DNA of 64,000 nucleotides from Stieleria maiorica (GTDB lineage Bacteria; Planctomycetota; Planctomycetia; Pirellulales; Pirellulaceae), in contig NZ_CP036264.1 of assembly GCF_008035925.1 (NCBI RefSeq), positions 1,585,409 to 1,649,408 of the forward strand. The letters run 5' to 3'. The translations under genes were made by a program, and so were the position numbers. The notes below the pieces were generated by a model. That model had not been told where the DNA came from and did not search any database. It worked only from the letters and a program-made list of their open reading frames with translations. Of the stretch, positions 35,301 through 43,418 are shown one piece after another. The number at the start of each line of letters is the position of its first letter. Within the stretch, counting starts at the first letter, position 1.

Positions 35301-36276
35301 ACACCGACGACTGATCAGCCTTGGCCCAGTCTCCGGCGCCGACCGCATCACGAATCCGATCCACCAGATCCTCTGGCGACAGCCCGATCGGTTTGGTGTA
35401 CGCGGCCAACGTCGGCTCGACCGCTTTGGCCAAGCGCCACGTGCGATCCGCCAGTTCGGCCGCCGCGGCGTCTTGATCGTCGATCGCCAACCGCAGCGCC
35501 CGCAGCGCCAGGAACAGGTTGTCTTCGTTTTGATCGGAAAGTCGTTGCAGCGACTTGGCGGCAGGTTTCAACACCGCGTCGGGCAGCCCATCGATGGGGT
35601 CAGACATTTTCTCCAACAGCTCGATCAGCGGGCCGCCCAAGATGACGGCGCGCGGATCCTCTCCCATCGGTCCGTCGATCGCTTGCGTCAGCCGCGTGAA
35701 CAGGTCGCGGCGCAGCGACTTGCTAAGCGTTGCGCCCAGCAGCGTGGCTTCGTGGGCATCGATGCGGCTATCCAGCCACAGTTTGGTGACTGCATCGCCG
35801 GAGTTTTCCTGGTACTGGTCGATCGCCTTTCGTGCCGCTTCGATGGCGTCGGGTAGCAGTGCACGGGCGGCGGATTTTTCCTCGCTGGTCTTTACCGAAT
35901 CGGTCGCGGCGGCGGTCAGCATGTCGACCGCCAGCACGGCATTGAGCGCGCGGTTGAGTGCCACCGAGGGGTCCTGGGCGAACTGAGTTCGAAGTTCCGC
36001 CCACAGCTGTTCGGCCTGATCGGGTTCCATGTTCTCGGTCGCCGCGAGCGCCTGGGTGATCTTTACCAGGTTCGCCTCCGATTCACTGCGGAGCGGCGGC
36101 GTGGTACCGTTTCCGTTGTCGGCAGCGTCGCGGCTGCAACTGCAACCGGAAAACGTCAGCGAGATCGACGTTGCAACCGCTGCGAAGACAACGGCCAATT
36201 GCCGACGCAAACTCGCCTGGATCGTCGTGCGGTTGGTCGGACGGTTAGTTGGGGGGGCGTTCACGGTGTCTACCAT
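32371..36276 (-). CDS. Large CRTAC1-type lipoprotein with extra C-terminal domain
   Basis: This 1301-aa protein has a lipoprotein signal (VVFAAVATSISLTFSGC, residues ~28-44), a helical TPR-like region to ~residue 320, and FG-GAP/VCBS repeats (DLEGDGDLDLI, DLDRDIDLDVL, DVDANVGWDVV, DFDNDSYLELI, DVDSDGRIDLV). An ASPIC/UnbV-like segment follows (IGSVLELRFG, RGPATHFGMDG, VIMPNGLTQTI). The last ~430 residues, beginning near GSCPYLYSWDG, are an additional domain I do not recognise. It is probably anchored to the cell surface and binds other molecules. The ATG at 36276 is 34 bp from the divergent start of the FAH gene. Confidence 0.82.
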   Translation of the reverse strand: MVDTVNAPPTNRPTNRTTIQASLRRQLAVVFAAVATSISLTFSGCSCSRDAADNGNGTTPPLRSESEANLVKITQALAATENMEPDQAEQLWAELRTQFAQDPSVALNRALNAVLAVDMLTAAATDSVKTSEEKSAARALLPDAIEAARKAIDQYQENSGDAVTKLWLDSRIDAHEATLLGATLSKSLRRDLFTRLTQAIDGPMGEDPRAVILGGPLIELLEKMSDPIDGLPDAVLKPAAKSLQRLSDQNEDNLFLALRALRLAIDDQDAAAAELADRTWRLAKAVEPTLAAYTKPIGLSPEDLVDRIRDAVGAGDWAKADQSSVLWSNVLNPLEIVRTDRRRTSPHPLDRLNFDTVRELSSEIATAKPITGDTSGISFAFETITDGAMVLPLDADLDLRIDLATVSSDGQLQLFLRQDDTWESVADLKLDAVPSGLAAADLFMVDSSDSDRIKRSQPADQDDDAEEGTARDEVSPKRHDTLPTLIAYGPQGVQLVQVDMRNETPRAERLTSVEKATGLEELPAIAAVTMGDLEGDGDLDLILAPVDGQIRVMINRGNRTFFEAAIGTSTVDDDDPIADLTIADLDRDIDLDVLAIHESGRVSMLENLLHLQFRFRNLDAVPPLPVAADDPSLSIAVEDVDANVGWDVVATSSKQSSIAFGNSSDIGVWTVDRVETGPGFQSRPALSDFDNDSYLELIGTGQTLKLGPWGINVMDPAAELPEGLIDAKAVDVDSDGRIDLVSLGADGVGVGINQSTGDAHQLSVRFKGIADNAAASGRVNHYAIGSVLELRFGPHYRSRIVRGPATHFGMDGIDSADSIRVIMPNGLTQTIRDPEVDSIIEEEQTLKGSCPYLYSWDGQRFAFVTDCLWAAPLGLQVAAGVVQADRPWEYLKIDGDHVRQNKDGQYELRLTEELWEVAYVDKIALTAVDHPADVAVYSNEKVGPPSVATPTIFAFDENELHPVAAAVDTQARDVTELLTKADEHYVQGFDRRIRQGLCPPHWIDLDFGQAVKQSLADHDDASIHLVLRGWILPTDTSLNIQIDQNPELPSIEFPSVWVPDASAESGWQLVIPFMGFPGGKTKTIVVDVSEHIRHDDPRIRVRTSAQIYWDAASLAIQSAPASSVTQAVELIDAEVAFHGFSERIKADHTRPETYDYSQADAQPKWPPLRGSVSRYGDCTEQLRQWDDSMVVISGGDEIRMRFAPPEQDVPEGWKRDFILHCVGWDKDADLNTLTGQSIGPLPIRDMRGYPPTAQSAEQFEAVEQKNADSLRRRQSFRAFWNRGQRLEKPFLSTVNDSVIAW

Positions 36277-36310
36277 CCGTTGGGACCATTCATTAAAAAA
36301 GGTTTGACAT

Positions 36311-37165
36311 ATGAAAGTAGCAAAATTCCTTGATGCGTCCGACAGGATCCGCGTCGGAGTGGTCCGCGAAAACGAATTATTTCCGCTGGTGATGACCGAT
36401 GAATTGGCCACGCTGGCCGATCTGATCGCTCACGCAACGCCGATCGTCGCGGCCCAGTCGCTGCAAACCGAACCGGCAATCACCATCGACGATTCGGTCC
36501 GCTGGTTGCCGCCGATCGACGATCAAGAGGTCTGGGCGGCGGGCGTCACCTACAAACGCTCTCAGACGGCGCGGATGGAGGAGTCCGAAGCCGCCGCATC
36601 GTGCTACGACCGAGTCTACAACGCCGATCGCCCCGAGTTGTTTTTCAAAGCGACGCCGCATCGCGTCGCCGGCCAGGGACAACCGCTGCGGATTCGAACC
36701 GATGCCACCTGGAACGTGCCCGAACCGGAAATCACGCTGGTGCTCAGCCCCCAAATGCGGATCGTCGGTTTGACCGTCGGCAATGACATGAGCTCGCGCG
36801 ACATCGAAGGCGAAAATCCGCTCTACCTGCCCCAGGCGAAGTGCTACGACCAGTGTGCGGGTTTGGGGCCGTGGGTCAGCTTGTTCGATAGCTTGCCCGC
36901 TGCCGCTTCGATCGGAGTGGATCTGAAAATTGTTCGCGACGGCCAGACGGTCTTTGATCAACAGACCGACGGCGGCCAGATGGCACGGAGCTTTGAAAAC
37001 CTGGTCGGCTGGTTGGCCAAAGACAATTCGTTTCCTGGCGGTGCGTTTCTGATGACCGGCACCGGCATCGTCCCGACCAGTGATTTCACCTTGCTTCCCG
37101 GCGACATCGTCAACATCACCATCGACGGCGTCGGTACGCTCAGCAATCCGATCATCCAAGGGTAA
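36311..37165 (+). CDS. FAH-family dehydratase, probable 2-keto-3-deoxy-pentonate (KdaD-type)
   Basis: This 284-aa enzyme belongs to the fumarylacetoacetate hydrolase superfamily. Metal-binding acidic residues lie in PEPEITLVL and in GNDMSSRDIEGENPLYLPQAK, and the C-terminal GTGIVP and PGDIVNITIDGVGTLSNP stretches are typical. The GENPLYLPQAKCYD pattern resembles 2-keto-3-deoxy-D-arabinonate/xylonate dehydratases, which yield 2,5-dioxopentanoate (alpha-ketoglutarate semialdehyde). The next gene downstream on the same strand encodes the dehydrogenase for exactly that product, which supports the assignment. Substrate stereochemistry cannot be told. The family also contains hydrolases and decarboxylases. 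Confidence 0.8.
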   Translation: MKVAKFLDASDRIRVGVVRENELFPLVMTDELATLADLIAHATPIVAAQSLQTEPAITIDDSVRWLPPIDDQEVWAAGVTYKRSQTARMEESEAAASCYDRVYNADRPELFFKATPHRVAGQGQPLRIRTDATWNVPEPEITLVLSPQMRIVGLTVGNDMSSRDIEGENPLYLPQAKCYDQCAGLGPWVSLFDSLPAAASIGVDLKIVRDGQTVFDQQTDGGQMARSFENLVGWLAKDNSFPGGAFLMTGTGIVPTSDFTLLPGDIVNITIDGVGTLSNPIIQG

Positions 37166-37191
37166 AGAACGGTGGGACAGGCTTCTTCGGG

Positions 37192-37259
37192 GTACGATGG
37201 CCCTTCCGGGCCGTCGTCGGTGCGACTCGGTGCGACGACCTAAAAAGAACGTCGTACAA
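37192..37259. repeat. Complete family D element (~68 bp)
   Basis: It starts GTACGATGGCCCTTCCGGGC and ends in AACGTCGTACAAG. The left half and the complement of the right half are imperfect copies of each other, so the element is a long imperfect palindrome. It aligns end to end, in reverse orientation, with 53601-53668. Confidence 0.8.
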
Positions 37260-37374
37260 GGAGCCACTGGCCACTTCTCAATCATTGAATGCTCGAAGCG
37301 CAAGCGCGAGAGCCACTGACGTCCAGACACACTTTCCAACTCTCAACATCAACCCAGCTAACAACAACAACATC

Positions 37375-38952
37375 ATGGTCGTAAAAGTCTTGATCGCCGG
37401 ATCGTGGCGTGACGCCGATTCGGTTAGCACGTTCCAAGCCACCAACCCGAACACCAACGAAAAACTGCCCGCCGAGTTTCCGATCAGCTCCTGGGCCGAC
37501 TGCGACGCCGCACTCGAGGCCGCCGCCGGGGCGGCGCGCGAGATGCGAAAGCTTCCCGCGTCGGACATTGCGGCGTTCTTGGACTTGTATGCCGACAAGA
37601 TCGACGCGGCCAAAGACGCATTGGTCGAAGCGGCCCACGCGGAAACCGGGCTAGCCAAATCGCCGCGGCTTGCCGATGGAGAGTTGCCGCGGACCAGCGG
37701 CCAGCTCCGCGCCGCGGCCGAATCCTGCCGCAGCGGTGATTGGGCGCTCGCTACGATCGACACTGCCGCCGGAATCCGTTCTTGCTACGAACCGCTCGGC
37801 CCGGTTTGCGTGTTCGGACCCAACAACTTTCCCTTCGCCTTCGGTTCGGTCTCCGGCGGCGACTTTGCCGCCGCGATCGCAGCCGGCAACCCCGTGATCG
37901 GCAAAGCCAACAGCTCCCATCCCGAGACGACGCGGTTGTTTGCCGAACTCGCCTTGGAAGCCGCCAAGGAGTCCGGGATGCCCAGCGGGATCGTTCAATT
38001 GATCTATCGAACCGGACATGCCGACGGCGAGCGTTTGGTCGCCGATCCACGGGTCGGCGCGACCGGGTACACCGGCAGCCGATCGGCCGGATTGAAACTC
38101 AAGGCCGCCGCCGACGCCGCCGGCAAGCCGATCTATCTGGAACTTTCCAGCGTCAACCCGGTCGTGCTGTTGCCGGGAGCGTTGGCCGCGCGAGGGGACG
38201 AGATCGTCGACGAGTTCTGCGGCAGTGCCTTGATGGGCAGCGGCCAGTTTTGCACCAACCCCGGTGTCGTCCTGGCGGTCGCCGGCGCTGACACCGATAA
38301 ATTTATCGCCGCCGTCAAGGAACGTTTTGCCGGTTCCCCCGCCGGGACCCTGCTGTCGCCCGCCGTTGCCGGAAGCTTGAAAGAGAGTATCGAGACGTTG
38401 TGTGGTTTCGGTGCCGAGTTGCTGGTCGGCGGCGGTGACGTCGAAGCGGGCCGCTGTGCGTTGGCCAACACCTTGATGACGGCAACGGGCAAACAGTTCC
38501 TGGCCGACCCCGAAGGTTTCCAAACCGAAGCGTTCGGTAACGCCTCGCTGGTGGTCGTCGTCGAAGATTTGCAGCAGCTATCAAACGTGATCGCCAGCCT
38601 GGAAGGCAACTTGACCGGTTGCATCTACAGCGATCCGGCCGGCAGCGACGATGCGGCGTACGAGCAAGTGGCGTTCGAGTTGACGCCGAAAGTGGGACGG
38701 GTGCTCAACGACAAGATGCCGACCGGGGTCGCGGTTTCTGCGGCGATGAACCACGGCGGACCGTACCCGGCGACCGGACACCCCGGTTTCACCGCCGTCG
38801 GTGTCCCCGGGGCGCTGATGCGATTTGCAAAGTTGACCAGTTATGACAACGTCCGCGCCCAGCGTTTGCCGGCCTTGTTGGCCGACAAGAACCCGACCGG
38901 TCAAACCCCGCGGCGGATCGACGGCGCATGGACGACCGCGGACGTGCAGTAG
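37375..38952 (+). CDS. 2,5-dioxovalerate (alpha-ketoglutarate semialdehyde) dehydrogenase
   Basis: This 525-aa aldehyde dehydrogenase is of the KGSADH type. Recognisable segments are EPLGPVCVFGPNNFPFAFGS, SGGDFAAAIAAGNPVIGKANSSHP (residues ~150-190), GYTGSRSAGLKL, the catalytic Glu in LELSSVNPVVLLP and the catalytic Cys in GSGQFCTNPG. The enzyme oxidises 2,5-dioxopentanoate to 2-oxoglutarate with NAD(P). With the upstream FAH-family dehydratase it forms the lower half of a non-phosphorylating pentose (Weimberg-type) route. The ATG at 37375 (MVVKVLIAG) gives the family N-terminus. The TAG stop (38950-38952) belongs to the start of a family A repeat. Confidence 0.88.
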   Translation: MVVKVLIAGSWRDADSVSTFQATNPNTNEKLPAEFPISSWADCDAALEAAAGAAREMRKLPASDIAAFLDLYADKIDAAKDALVEAAHAETGLAKSPRLADGELPRTSGQLRAAAESCRSGDWALATIDTAAGIRSCYEPLGPVCVFGPNNFPFAFGSVSGGDFAAAIAAGNPVIGKANSSHPETTRLFAELALEAAKESGMPSGIVQLIYRTGHADGERLVADPRVGATGYTGSRSAGLKLKAAADAAGKPIYLELSSVNPVVLLPGALAARGDEIVDEFCGSALMGSGQFCTNPGVVLAVAGADTDKFIAAVKERFAGSPAGTLLSPAVAGSLKESIETLCGFGAELLVGGGDVEAGRCALANTLMTATGKQFLADPEGFQTEAFGNASLVVVVEDLQQLSNVIASLEGNLTGCIYSDPAGSDDAAYEQVAFELTPKVGRVLNDKMPTGVAVSAAMNHGGPYPATGHPGFTAVGVPGALMRFAKLTSYDNVRAQRLPALLADKNPTGQTPRRIDGAWTTADVQ

Positions 38953-38973
38953 CGGAAGTCGCCAAGACTTTCG
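38949..38973 (+). repeat. Family A single unit overlapping a stop codon
   Basis: GTAGCGGAAGTCGCCAAGAC and the following five bases match the family A unit. Its second to fourth bases are the TAG stop of the dioxovalerate dehydrogenase gene. Confidence 0.8.
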
Positions 38974-39000
38974 GCTCCGCACGCTACCGCTACCGAACGA

Positions 39001-39330
39001 AACTCTTGACGGCCTGTTGATTTATTCCGATTCCAACGTGGGATCAGCCGTTTCGCGCGAGCGTACGGGCCTCCGATACCAAGAAAATGCACCGGCACCC
39101 TCTCGATCATCGACTGAGCCGTCGGCGCTAGCCTCGGGCTTTACGTTCGATCATAGACTGAGCCGCAGACGCTAGCCTCGGGCCTTACATTCGATCATTG
39201 ACGGAGCCGCAGACGCTAGCCTCGGGCCTTACAAGTCTCGAAGGGCAATCCAAGGCCCGCGGCTGGCGCCGTCGGCTCATCAAGGAGGTGGCATTGGGCT
39301 CGCGTCATACGGCTGATTAAATCAACAGAC
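39001..39330. repeat. Composite repeat block: family F, three tandem family E units, inverted E and F
   Basis: Family F sequence (ATCAGCCGTTTCGCGCGAGC, 39043-39070) is followed by three tandem 44-bp family E units starting TCGATCAT at 39103, 39147 and 39191. An inverted E half follows (GGCCCGCGGCTGGCGCCGTC, ~39255-39282), then an inverted F edge (CGGCTGATTAAATCAACAG, ~39308-39326). This fills the 383-bp gap between 38953 and 39335; no gene is seen there. Related blocks lie at 48358-48482 and 52501-52636. Confidence 0.85.
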
Positions 39331-39335
39331 CGGAC

Positions 39336-39767
39336 TTATTTCGTCGGCCAAAGCGGGCGGCGCTGGTTTTCCGGCAAGAGGGCGCGGTTGACGCGCTCGG
39401 GGTCTTCTTGACTCCACGTCTCACGCATTGATTTGGCGCGCACTTGGCGCGTGATCGATTTGTCCTGCCAGCGGATCAGATAGGTCGCCGACTGATCGAC
39501 CTGGCGTGGCAATTGCGACGGGTGTTTGACCAACCGCCACGCCCGGACTTCGAACTGGCGGTTCTTTCGGGACCAATCAAAAAAGACGACCTGGCGAAAA
39601 ACTTCTCGGCCATGGTCGTCTAGAAAGTGGTTCAGTTCGACGAGATCTACTTCGGCTTCGGTCGTGTTGGAATCGTGCCGAGTGGGTGGCAGGATTCCCG
39701 TCGCCGAGAAATTGGCCGCCGACAGCGAGGCTGCCGATAGAGCGGCGATGTAGATCATCAAATGCAT
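39336..39767 (-). CDS. Exported protein of unknown function
   Basis: This 143-aa protein has a short hydrophobic N-terminus (MIYIAALSAASLSAANFSA) consistent with a signal peptide, then a mixed alpha/beta domain containing DHGREVFRQVVFFDW and WRLVKHPSQLPRQV and ending basic. No family recognised. The start at 39767 is 9 bp from the stop of the preceding lipoprotein gene on the same strand, so the two are probably one operon and may act together at the cell envelope. Confidence 0.65.
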   Translation of the reverse strand: MHLMIYIAALSAASLSAANFSATGILPPTRHDSNTTEAEVDLVELNHFLDDHGREVFRQVVFFDWSRKNRQFEVRAWRLVKHPSQLPRQVDQSATYLIRWQDKSITRQVRAKSMRETWSQEDPERVNRALLPENQRRPLWPTK

Positions 39768-39776
39768 CGGTCTGTT

Positions 39777-40946
39777 CTACCGGTAAAAGCTGCCCTCGGT
39801 TCCCGTGCTGGGATAGCCGCTGGTCGTCGGGTAAGAGCCGGATCCGGCGGTGCTGCCGGGGGTGTATCCGCTGCCAAAGTTCGTCGTGGGTGTCTCGCCG
39901 GAACGCGGCGTCAACGACGCGCTGGCGGTGGAGAATGAAGGTGTCGAAGCGCCCGTGGAGACGGTCGACGCGGAGGTCGCTGCAGCGGCGTCGCCCGGCA
40001 GCTTGAACCCGGGCGATGCGGCGGGGCCTGCGATCGACGAGGCGGCCGGGCTGGCCGCCGGCGTCGTTTTGGGCATGAAGGGCTGGGGGTTGGTCGGTGC
40101 AGAGCCGGCCGAGCTCGTGCCGGAAGCTGTTTGGGCTGTCTTCAGCATCGAATCGGGCAGCGCGAATCCACTCGCCGCGTTCCCACTTGCCGTCGGCGTT
40201 GACTCGGGAGCCCCGGTCGACGGAAGACCAAAGCCGCTGGCTGCCGAGGCGGCGGCTGTCTGAGTTCCGGTCGGCGTCGCGCCGCTGGGAAAGGTGTAGC
40301 CCGAAGAGGTTCCCAGGCCTGCGGTCGCGGTGCTCGGCACCGATGGTCCGGCGCCGGTCGGCGCACTGGTCGGCATGCTGGTGGACGCTCCGGGGGCCGG
40401 GTAGGACGACGGCATCGCGTAGCGACTGGCCAGACCGCCCTGGGATGGTGCCGCGGACGTTTGCCCGGACGGCTTGCTTCCGAACTGGTATCCGGCCGGA
40501 ATGGAGGGGACCGATGAATTGTTGGCGGCAACCGTTTTGCCCGGGGTGGCTGAGGCCGGAGCGGCTGACGTGACGTTGAACCCGTTGGCCTGGGCGGCTG
40601 CCAGATTGGTCGACGGGGTGGATCGATTGGCAGCGGCGACGGTCGCATCGAAACCGGTCACCGGAGCATTGGGAGATTGCCGCGCGGCGACGACGGCATC
40701 AGGAGTTGGCGATCCGCTGGTTCCGGCCGCGACCGATGCGATCGCCTCGGGAGTGGCCGCTTCACCGGGAGGGGCGGGATAGGTGATCGTGGGACCGTTG
40801 CCGGCGAGTGTTTCTGCCGATGGTGCGCTGCGCCAACTGAACATGTTCCACTTGGGCATCGCGCTGCGGCAGCCCGTGAAGGTGATCATCACCCCGGCGC
40901 AACCGGCGATCAACAACTGTCGTTTTAATTCGGTTCGTTTCTGCAT
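39777..40946 (-). CDS. Low-complexity Ala/Ser/Pro/Thr-rich lipoprotein
   Basis: This 389-aa protein has a lipoprotein signal (RQLLIAGCAGVMITFTGC, ending near residue 26). Nearly all the rest is low-complexity Ala, Ser, Pro, Thr and Gly sequence (for example SGFGLPSTGAPESTPTASGN), lacking charged folded domains. It probably forms an extended surface stalk or matrix. The ATG at 40946 fits the signal; an in-frame start at 41006 would place extra residues before it. It precedes a small exported protein by 9 bp. Confidence 0.7.
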   Translation of the reverse strand: MQKRTELKRQLLIAGCAGVMITFTGCRSAMPKWNMFSWRSAPSAETLAGNGPTITYPAPPGEAATPEAIASVAAGTSGSPTPDAVVAARQSPNAPVTGFDATVAAANRSTPSTNLAAAQANGFNVTSAAPASATPGKTVAANNSSVPSIPAGYQFGSKPSGQTSAAPSQGGLASRYAMPSSYPAPGASTSMPTSAPTGAGPSVPSTATAGLGTSSGYTFPSGATPTGTQTAAASAASGFGLPSTGAPESTPTASGNAASGFALPDSMLKTAQTASGTSSAGSAPTNPQPFMPKTTPAASPAASSIAGPAASPGFKLPGDAAAATSASTVSTGASTPSFSTASASLTPRSGETPTTNFGSGYTPGSTAGSGSYPTTSGYPSTGTEGSFYR

Positions 40947-41184
40947 CCTTGCAGCCTTACTTTCGGGCGTGTTGGTTAGCGCATGTCGACATTCCTTCAT
41001 CGACAATCGGTTTTCCCTCTCGCAATCAACACCCTAAAATGGGTGGAGAAACGAGGTCAAGAGCAGTTCCCGCCCCATCGACGAGTTTCGATCCGGTAAA
41101 ACACGCTGCTTCTCTTGTTATCGATTTCGCCCTTCCGAATGATTCCCGCGTCTGCGCGATTCCCCCTTTCCGCACGAGGTCACG

Positions 41185-42666
41185 ATGAGCACCACCCTTT
41201 CTCCCGCACCGAAATCGGCTGCCGAAGTCGACGTGAAACACACCGAGTGCTTTATTGATGGCAAATGGGTTCCCGCCGTCAGTGGAAAGACCTTCGCCAC
41301 GTTGAACCCCGCGACGGAACAGGAAATCGTCCAAGTCGCCGAGGGCGACGCGGCGGATGTCGACGCAGCGGCCAAGGCCGCGCGGCGGGCGTTCGAGTCG
41401 GGCGATTGGCCAAAGATGGACGCCCGTGACCGAGGCCGTTTGTTGTACAAGCTGGCCGACCGGATGGAGCAAGAGATCCATGCGTTGGCGGCGCTGGAAA
41501 CACTCGACAACGGCAAACCGCTGGGCGACAGCTTGGCCGCCGATCTGCCGCTGGCCATCGACGCGATCCGCTACTACGCCGGCTATGCCGATAAACTGCA
41601 CGGCAGCACGATCCCGATTCGCGGCAACTACCTGTGTTACACGCGGCGCGAACCGATCGGCGTGGCCGGTCAGATCATCCCTTGGAATTTTCCGCTGTTG
41701 ATGTTGGCTTGGAAATGGGGACCCGCCCTGGCCGCCGGATGCACGGTGGTGATGAAGCCGGCCGAACAGACGCCGCTGACATGTTTGCGAATGGCCCAGT
41801 TGGCCAAAGAAGTCGGATTCCCGGATGGCGTGATCAACATCGTGCCGGGGTTCGGTCCGACCGCCGGAGCGGCTTGTGTGAAGCACCCGCTGATCGACAA
41901 GATCGCGTTCACCGGTGAACACCGCACCGCACAGATCATCACCCGCGATTCCGCCGACACGCTGAAGCGGCTGACCTTTGAACTCGGCGGCAAAAGCCCC
42001 AACGTGGTCTTTGCCGATGCCGACATGGACGCCGCCGTCGAAGGCGCCTACATCGGACTGTTCCTCAATCAAGGTCAATGTTGTTGTGCGGGCAGTCGCG
42101 TCTTTGTTGAGCAGTCGTGTCACGATGAGTTCGTCGAAAAACTGACCGCGCTGACGATGAAGCGCAAGGTCGGTGATCCGTTTGCCGAGGACACCCAGCA
42201 AGGGCCGCAGGTCGACAAGGCGCAGTTCGACAAGATCATGTCGTACATCGACAAAGGGAAAAGCGAAGGAGCCCAGTGTGTCGCCGGCGGCGAGCGGGTC
42301 GGTGACACCGGCTACTTCATCCAGCCGACGATCTTTGACAACGTCGAGGATCAGATGTCGATCGCGACCGATGAGATCTTCGGGCCGGTGATGAGCGTGT
42401 TAACGTTCGAGGACAGAGACGACATGATCCGCCGCGCGAACAACACCTTCTATGGTCTGGCCGCCGCCGTCTGGACCCGCGACATCGCATCCGCCCACGA
42501 CTTTGCCGCCCGCGTGCGTGCCGGGACGATCTGGGTCAACTGCTATGACGTGTTCGATGCCGCGGCCCCCTTCGGAGGATTCAAGATGAGCGGTTACGGC
42601 CGCGAACTCGGCGAGGAAGGGCTGAAGCCGTACACCGAGTGCAAGACGGTGACGGTGAAGTTGTAG
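41185..42666 (+). CDS. NAD(P)-dependent aldehyde dehydrogenase
   Basis: This 493-aa enzyme belongs to the classical ALDH class 1/2-like family: [31 protein letters not shown], the catalytic Glu in [12 protein letters not shown], the catalytic Cys in [21 protein letters not shown] and the C-terminal [19 protein letters not shown]. It oxidises an aldehyde to the carboxylic acid; the substrate is not evident. The nucleotide-site turn reads FTGEHRTAQ where most members have FTGST(E/D)VG, a notable deviation. GAGG lies 5 bases before the ATG. It is transcribed away from the lipoprotein gene at 40946 and is not adjacent to the dehydratase pair. Confidence 0.88.
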   Translation: MSTTLSPAPKSAAEVDVKHTECFIDGKWVPAVSGKTFATLNPATEQEIVQVAEGDAADVDAAAKAARRAFESGDWPKMDARDRGRLLYKLADRMEQEIHALAALETLDNGKPLGDSLAADLPLAIDAIRYYAGYADKLHGSTIPIRGNYLCYTRREPIGVAGQIIPWNFPLLMLAWKWGPALAAGCTVVMKPAEQTPLTCLRMAQLAKEVGFPDGVINIVPGFGPTAGAACVKHPLIDKIAFTGEHRTAQIITRDSADTLKRLTFELGGKSPNVVFADADMDAAVEGAYIGLFLNQGQCCCAGSRVFVEQSCHDEFVEKLTALTMKRKVGDPFAEDTQQGPQVDKAQFDKIMSYIDKGKSEGAQCVAGGERVGDTGYFIQPTIFDNVEDQMSIATDEIFGPVMSVLTFEDRDDMIRRANNTFYGLAAAVWTRDIASAHDFAARVRAGTIWVNCYDVFDAAAPFGGFKMSGYGRELGEEGLKPYTECKTVTVKL

Positions 42667-42734
42667 GTTTCGGGTTTCAGCAGGTCGCGGACCCTCAAAC
42701 CTGAAACCGAAATCCCGCTCTGCGGGGCAAGGGG

Positions 42735-42754
42735 GACAGGCGTTTACGCCTGTC
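42735..42754. repeat. Short perfect hairpin after the ALDH gene
   Basis: GACAGGCGT and ACGCCTGTC are separated by TT. No T-run follows, so a terminator is not proven. A similar hairpin with TT loop and 9-bp arms is at 58187-58206. The rest of the 384-bp gap up to csrA holds no gene that I recognise. Confidence 0.5.
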
Positions 42755-42869
42755 ATGAGTTTCAGGTTCCGGGGCGTGAAACACCCCCTCGGCGGCGGAG
42801 TTTGACGGTTAGGCGAGTCGCGGCCGGGGTTGAAAGGTCAGAAATCAGGGTTTGTCAAGCCAGAATTCC

Positions 42870-42897
42870 TTGACCGTTACTTATTTTGTTCTAGAGT
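42870..42897 (+). promoter_or_regulatory. Candidate sigma-70 promoter upstream of csrA
   Basis: TTGACC (42870-42875) and TAGAGT (42892-42897) are spaced 16 bp apart in a locally A/T-rich stretch, about 150 bp before csrA. The match is partial and the call is by eye only. Confidence 0.3.
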
Positions 42898-43050
42898 TGA
42901 CTGTCAGGAGTGGCCGTCCCTACCTCCCAATAGTGACGCCGCATTGAACCGGCCTACAGCGATCTTGCCGAATGACCTCCCGTCGGACGCTGGTTCGCCC
43001 CGTAGGCATCAACCCGATTCATCAGGCCGGTCAACGAAAGGACTGAAACA

Positions 43051-43245
43051 ATGTTGGTTTTATCAAGAAAAAAGAACGAGAGTATTGTCATCAACAACGA
43101 CATCAAGATCGTTGTTGTCGAGATCCGTGGCGACAAGGTTCGACTCGGCGTGGAGGCGCCGCGCGAAGTCCCGGTGCACCGCCGCGAAGTCTACGAGGCA
43201 ATCCAAAAAAGTCTGGAGTCGGGTGACGCGGCCGTCGATGCATAG
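43051..43245 (+). CDS. csrA: Carbon storage regulator CsrA
   Basis: This 64-aa RNA-binding protein has the typical [14 protein letters not shown] start, [20 protein letters not shown] and the RNA-contact segment [12 protein letters not shown]. CsrA binds GGA motifs in mRNA leaders and controls translation and stability, often of carbon, motility and biofilm genes. A good ribosome-binding site (AAAGGA) is 7-8 bases before the ATG. No FliW gene, its usual antagonist outside the gamma-proteobacteria, is adjacent. Confidence 0.95.
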   Translation: MLVLSRKKNESIVINNDIKIVVVEIRGDKVRLGVEAPREVPVHRREVYEAIQKSLESGDAAVDA

Positions 43246-43418
43246 TGTCTAGCACGGAGAGCGTGGCCGGAGAAACTTTCCGGCCAAAATCTTGGGTGAA
43301 TTCGAATCCGTCGTCTGATTCGGCCCTCCCCCAACCCCCGTTACGGTGTGCTCAATGCAGCATGCTTCCCCGCTGAAGCAAAAAATGCGCCGATTTTGGC
43401 ACTGAGCACCACGAACCC

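Noticed and set aside
39103-39234. Regular 44-bp repeats as a possible CRISPR array
   Set aside because: Units abut without unique spacers, an inverted partial copy follows, and no cas gene is present.
41026-42201. A 391-codon minus-strand frame
   Set aside because: It is antisense to the aldehyde dehydrogenase, which has all catalytic motifs.
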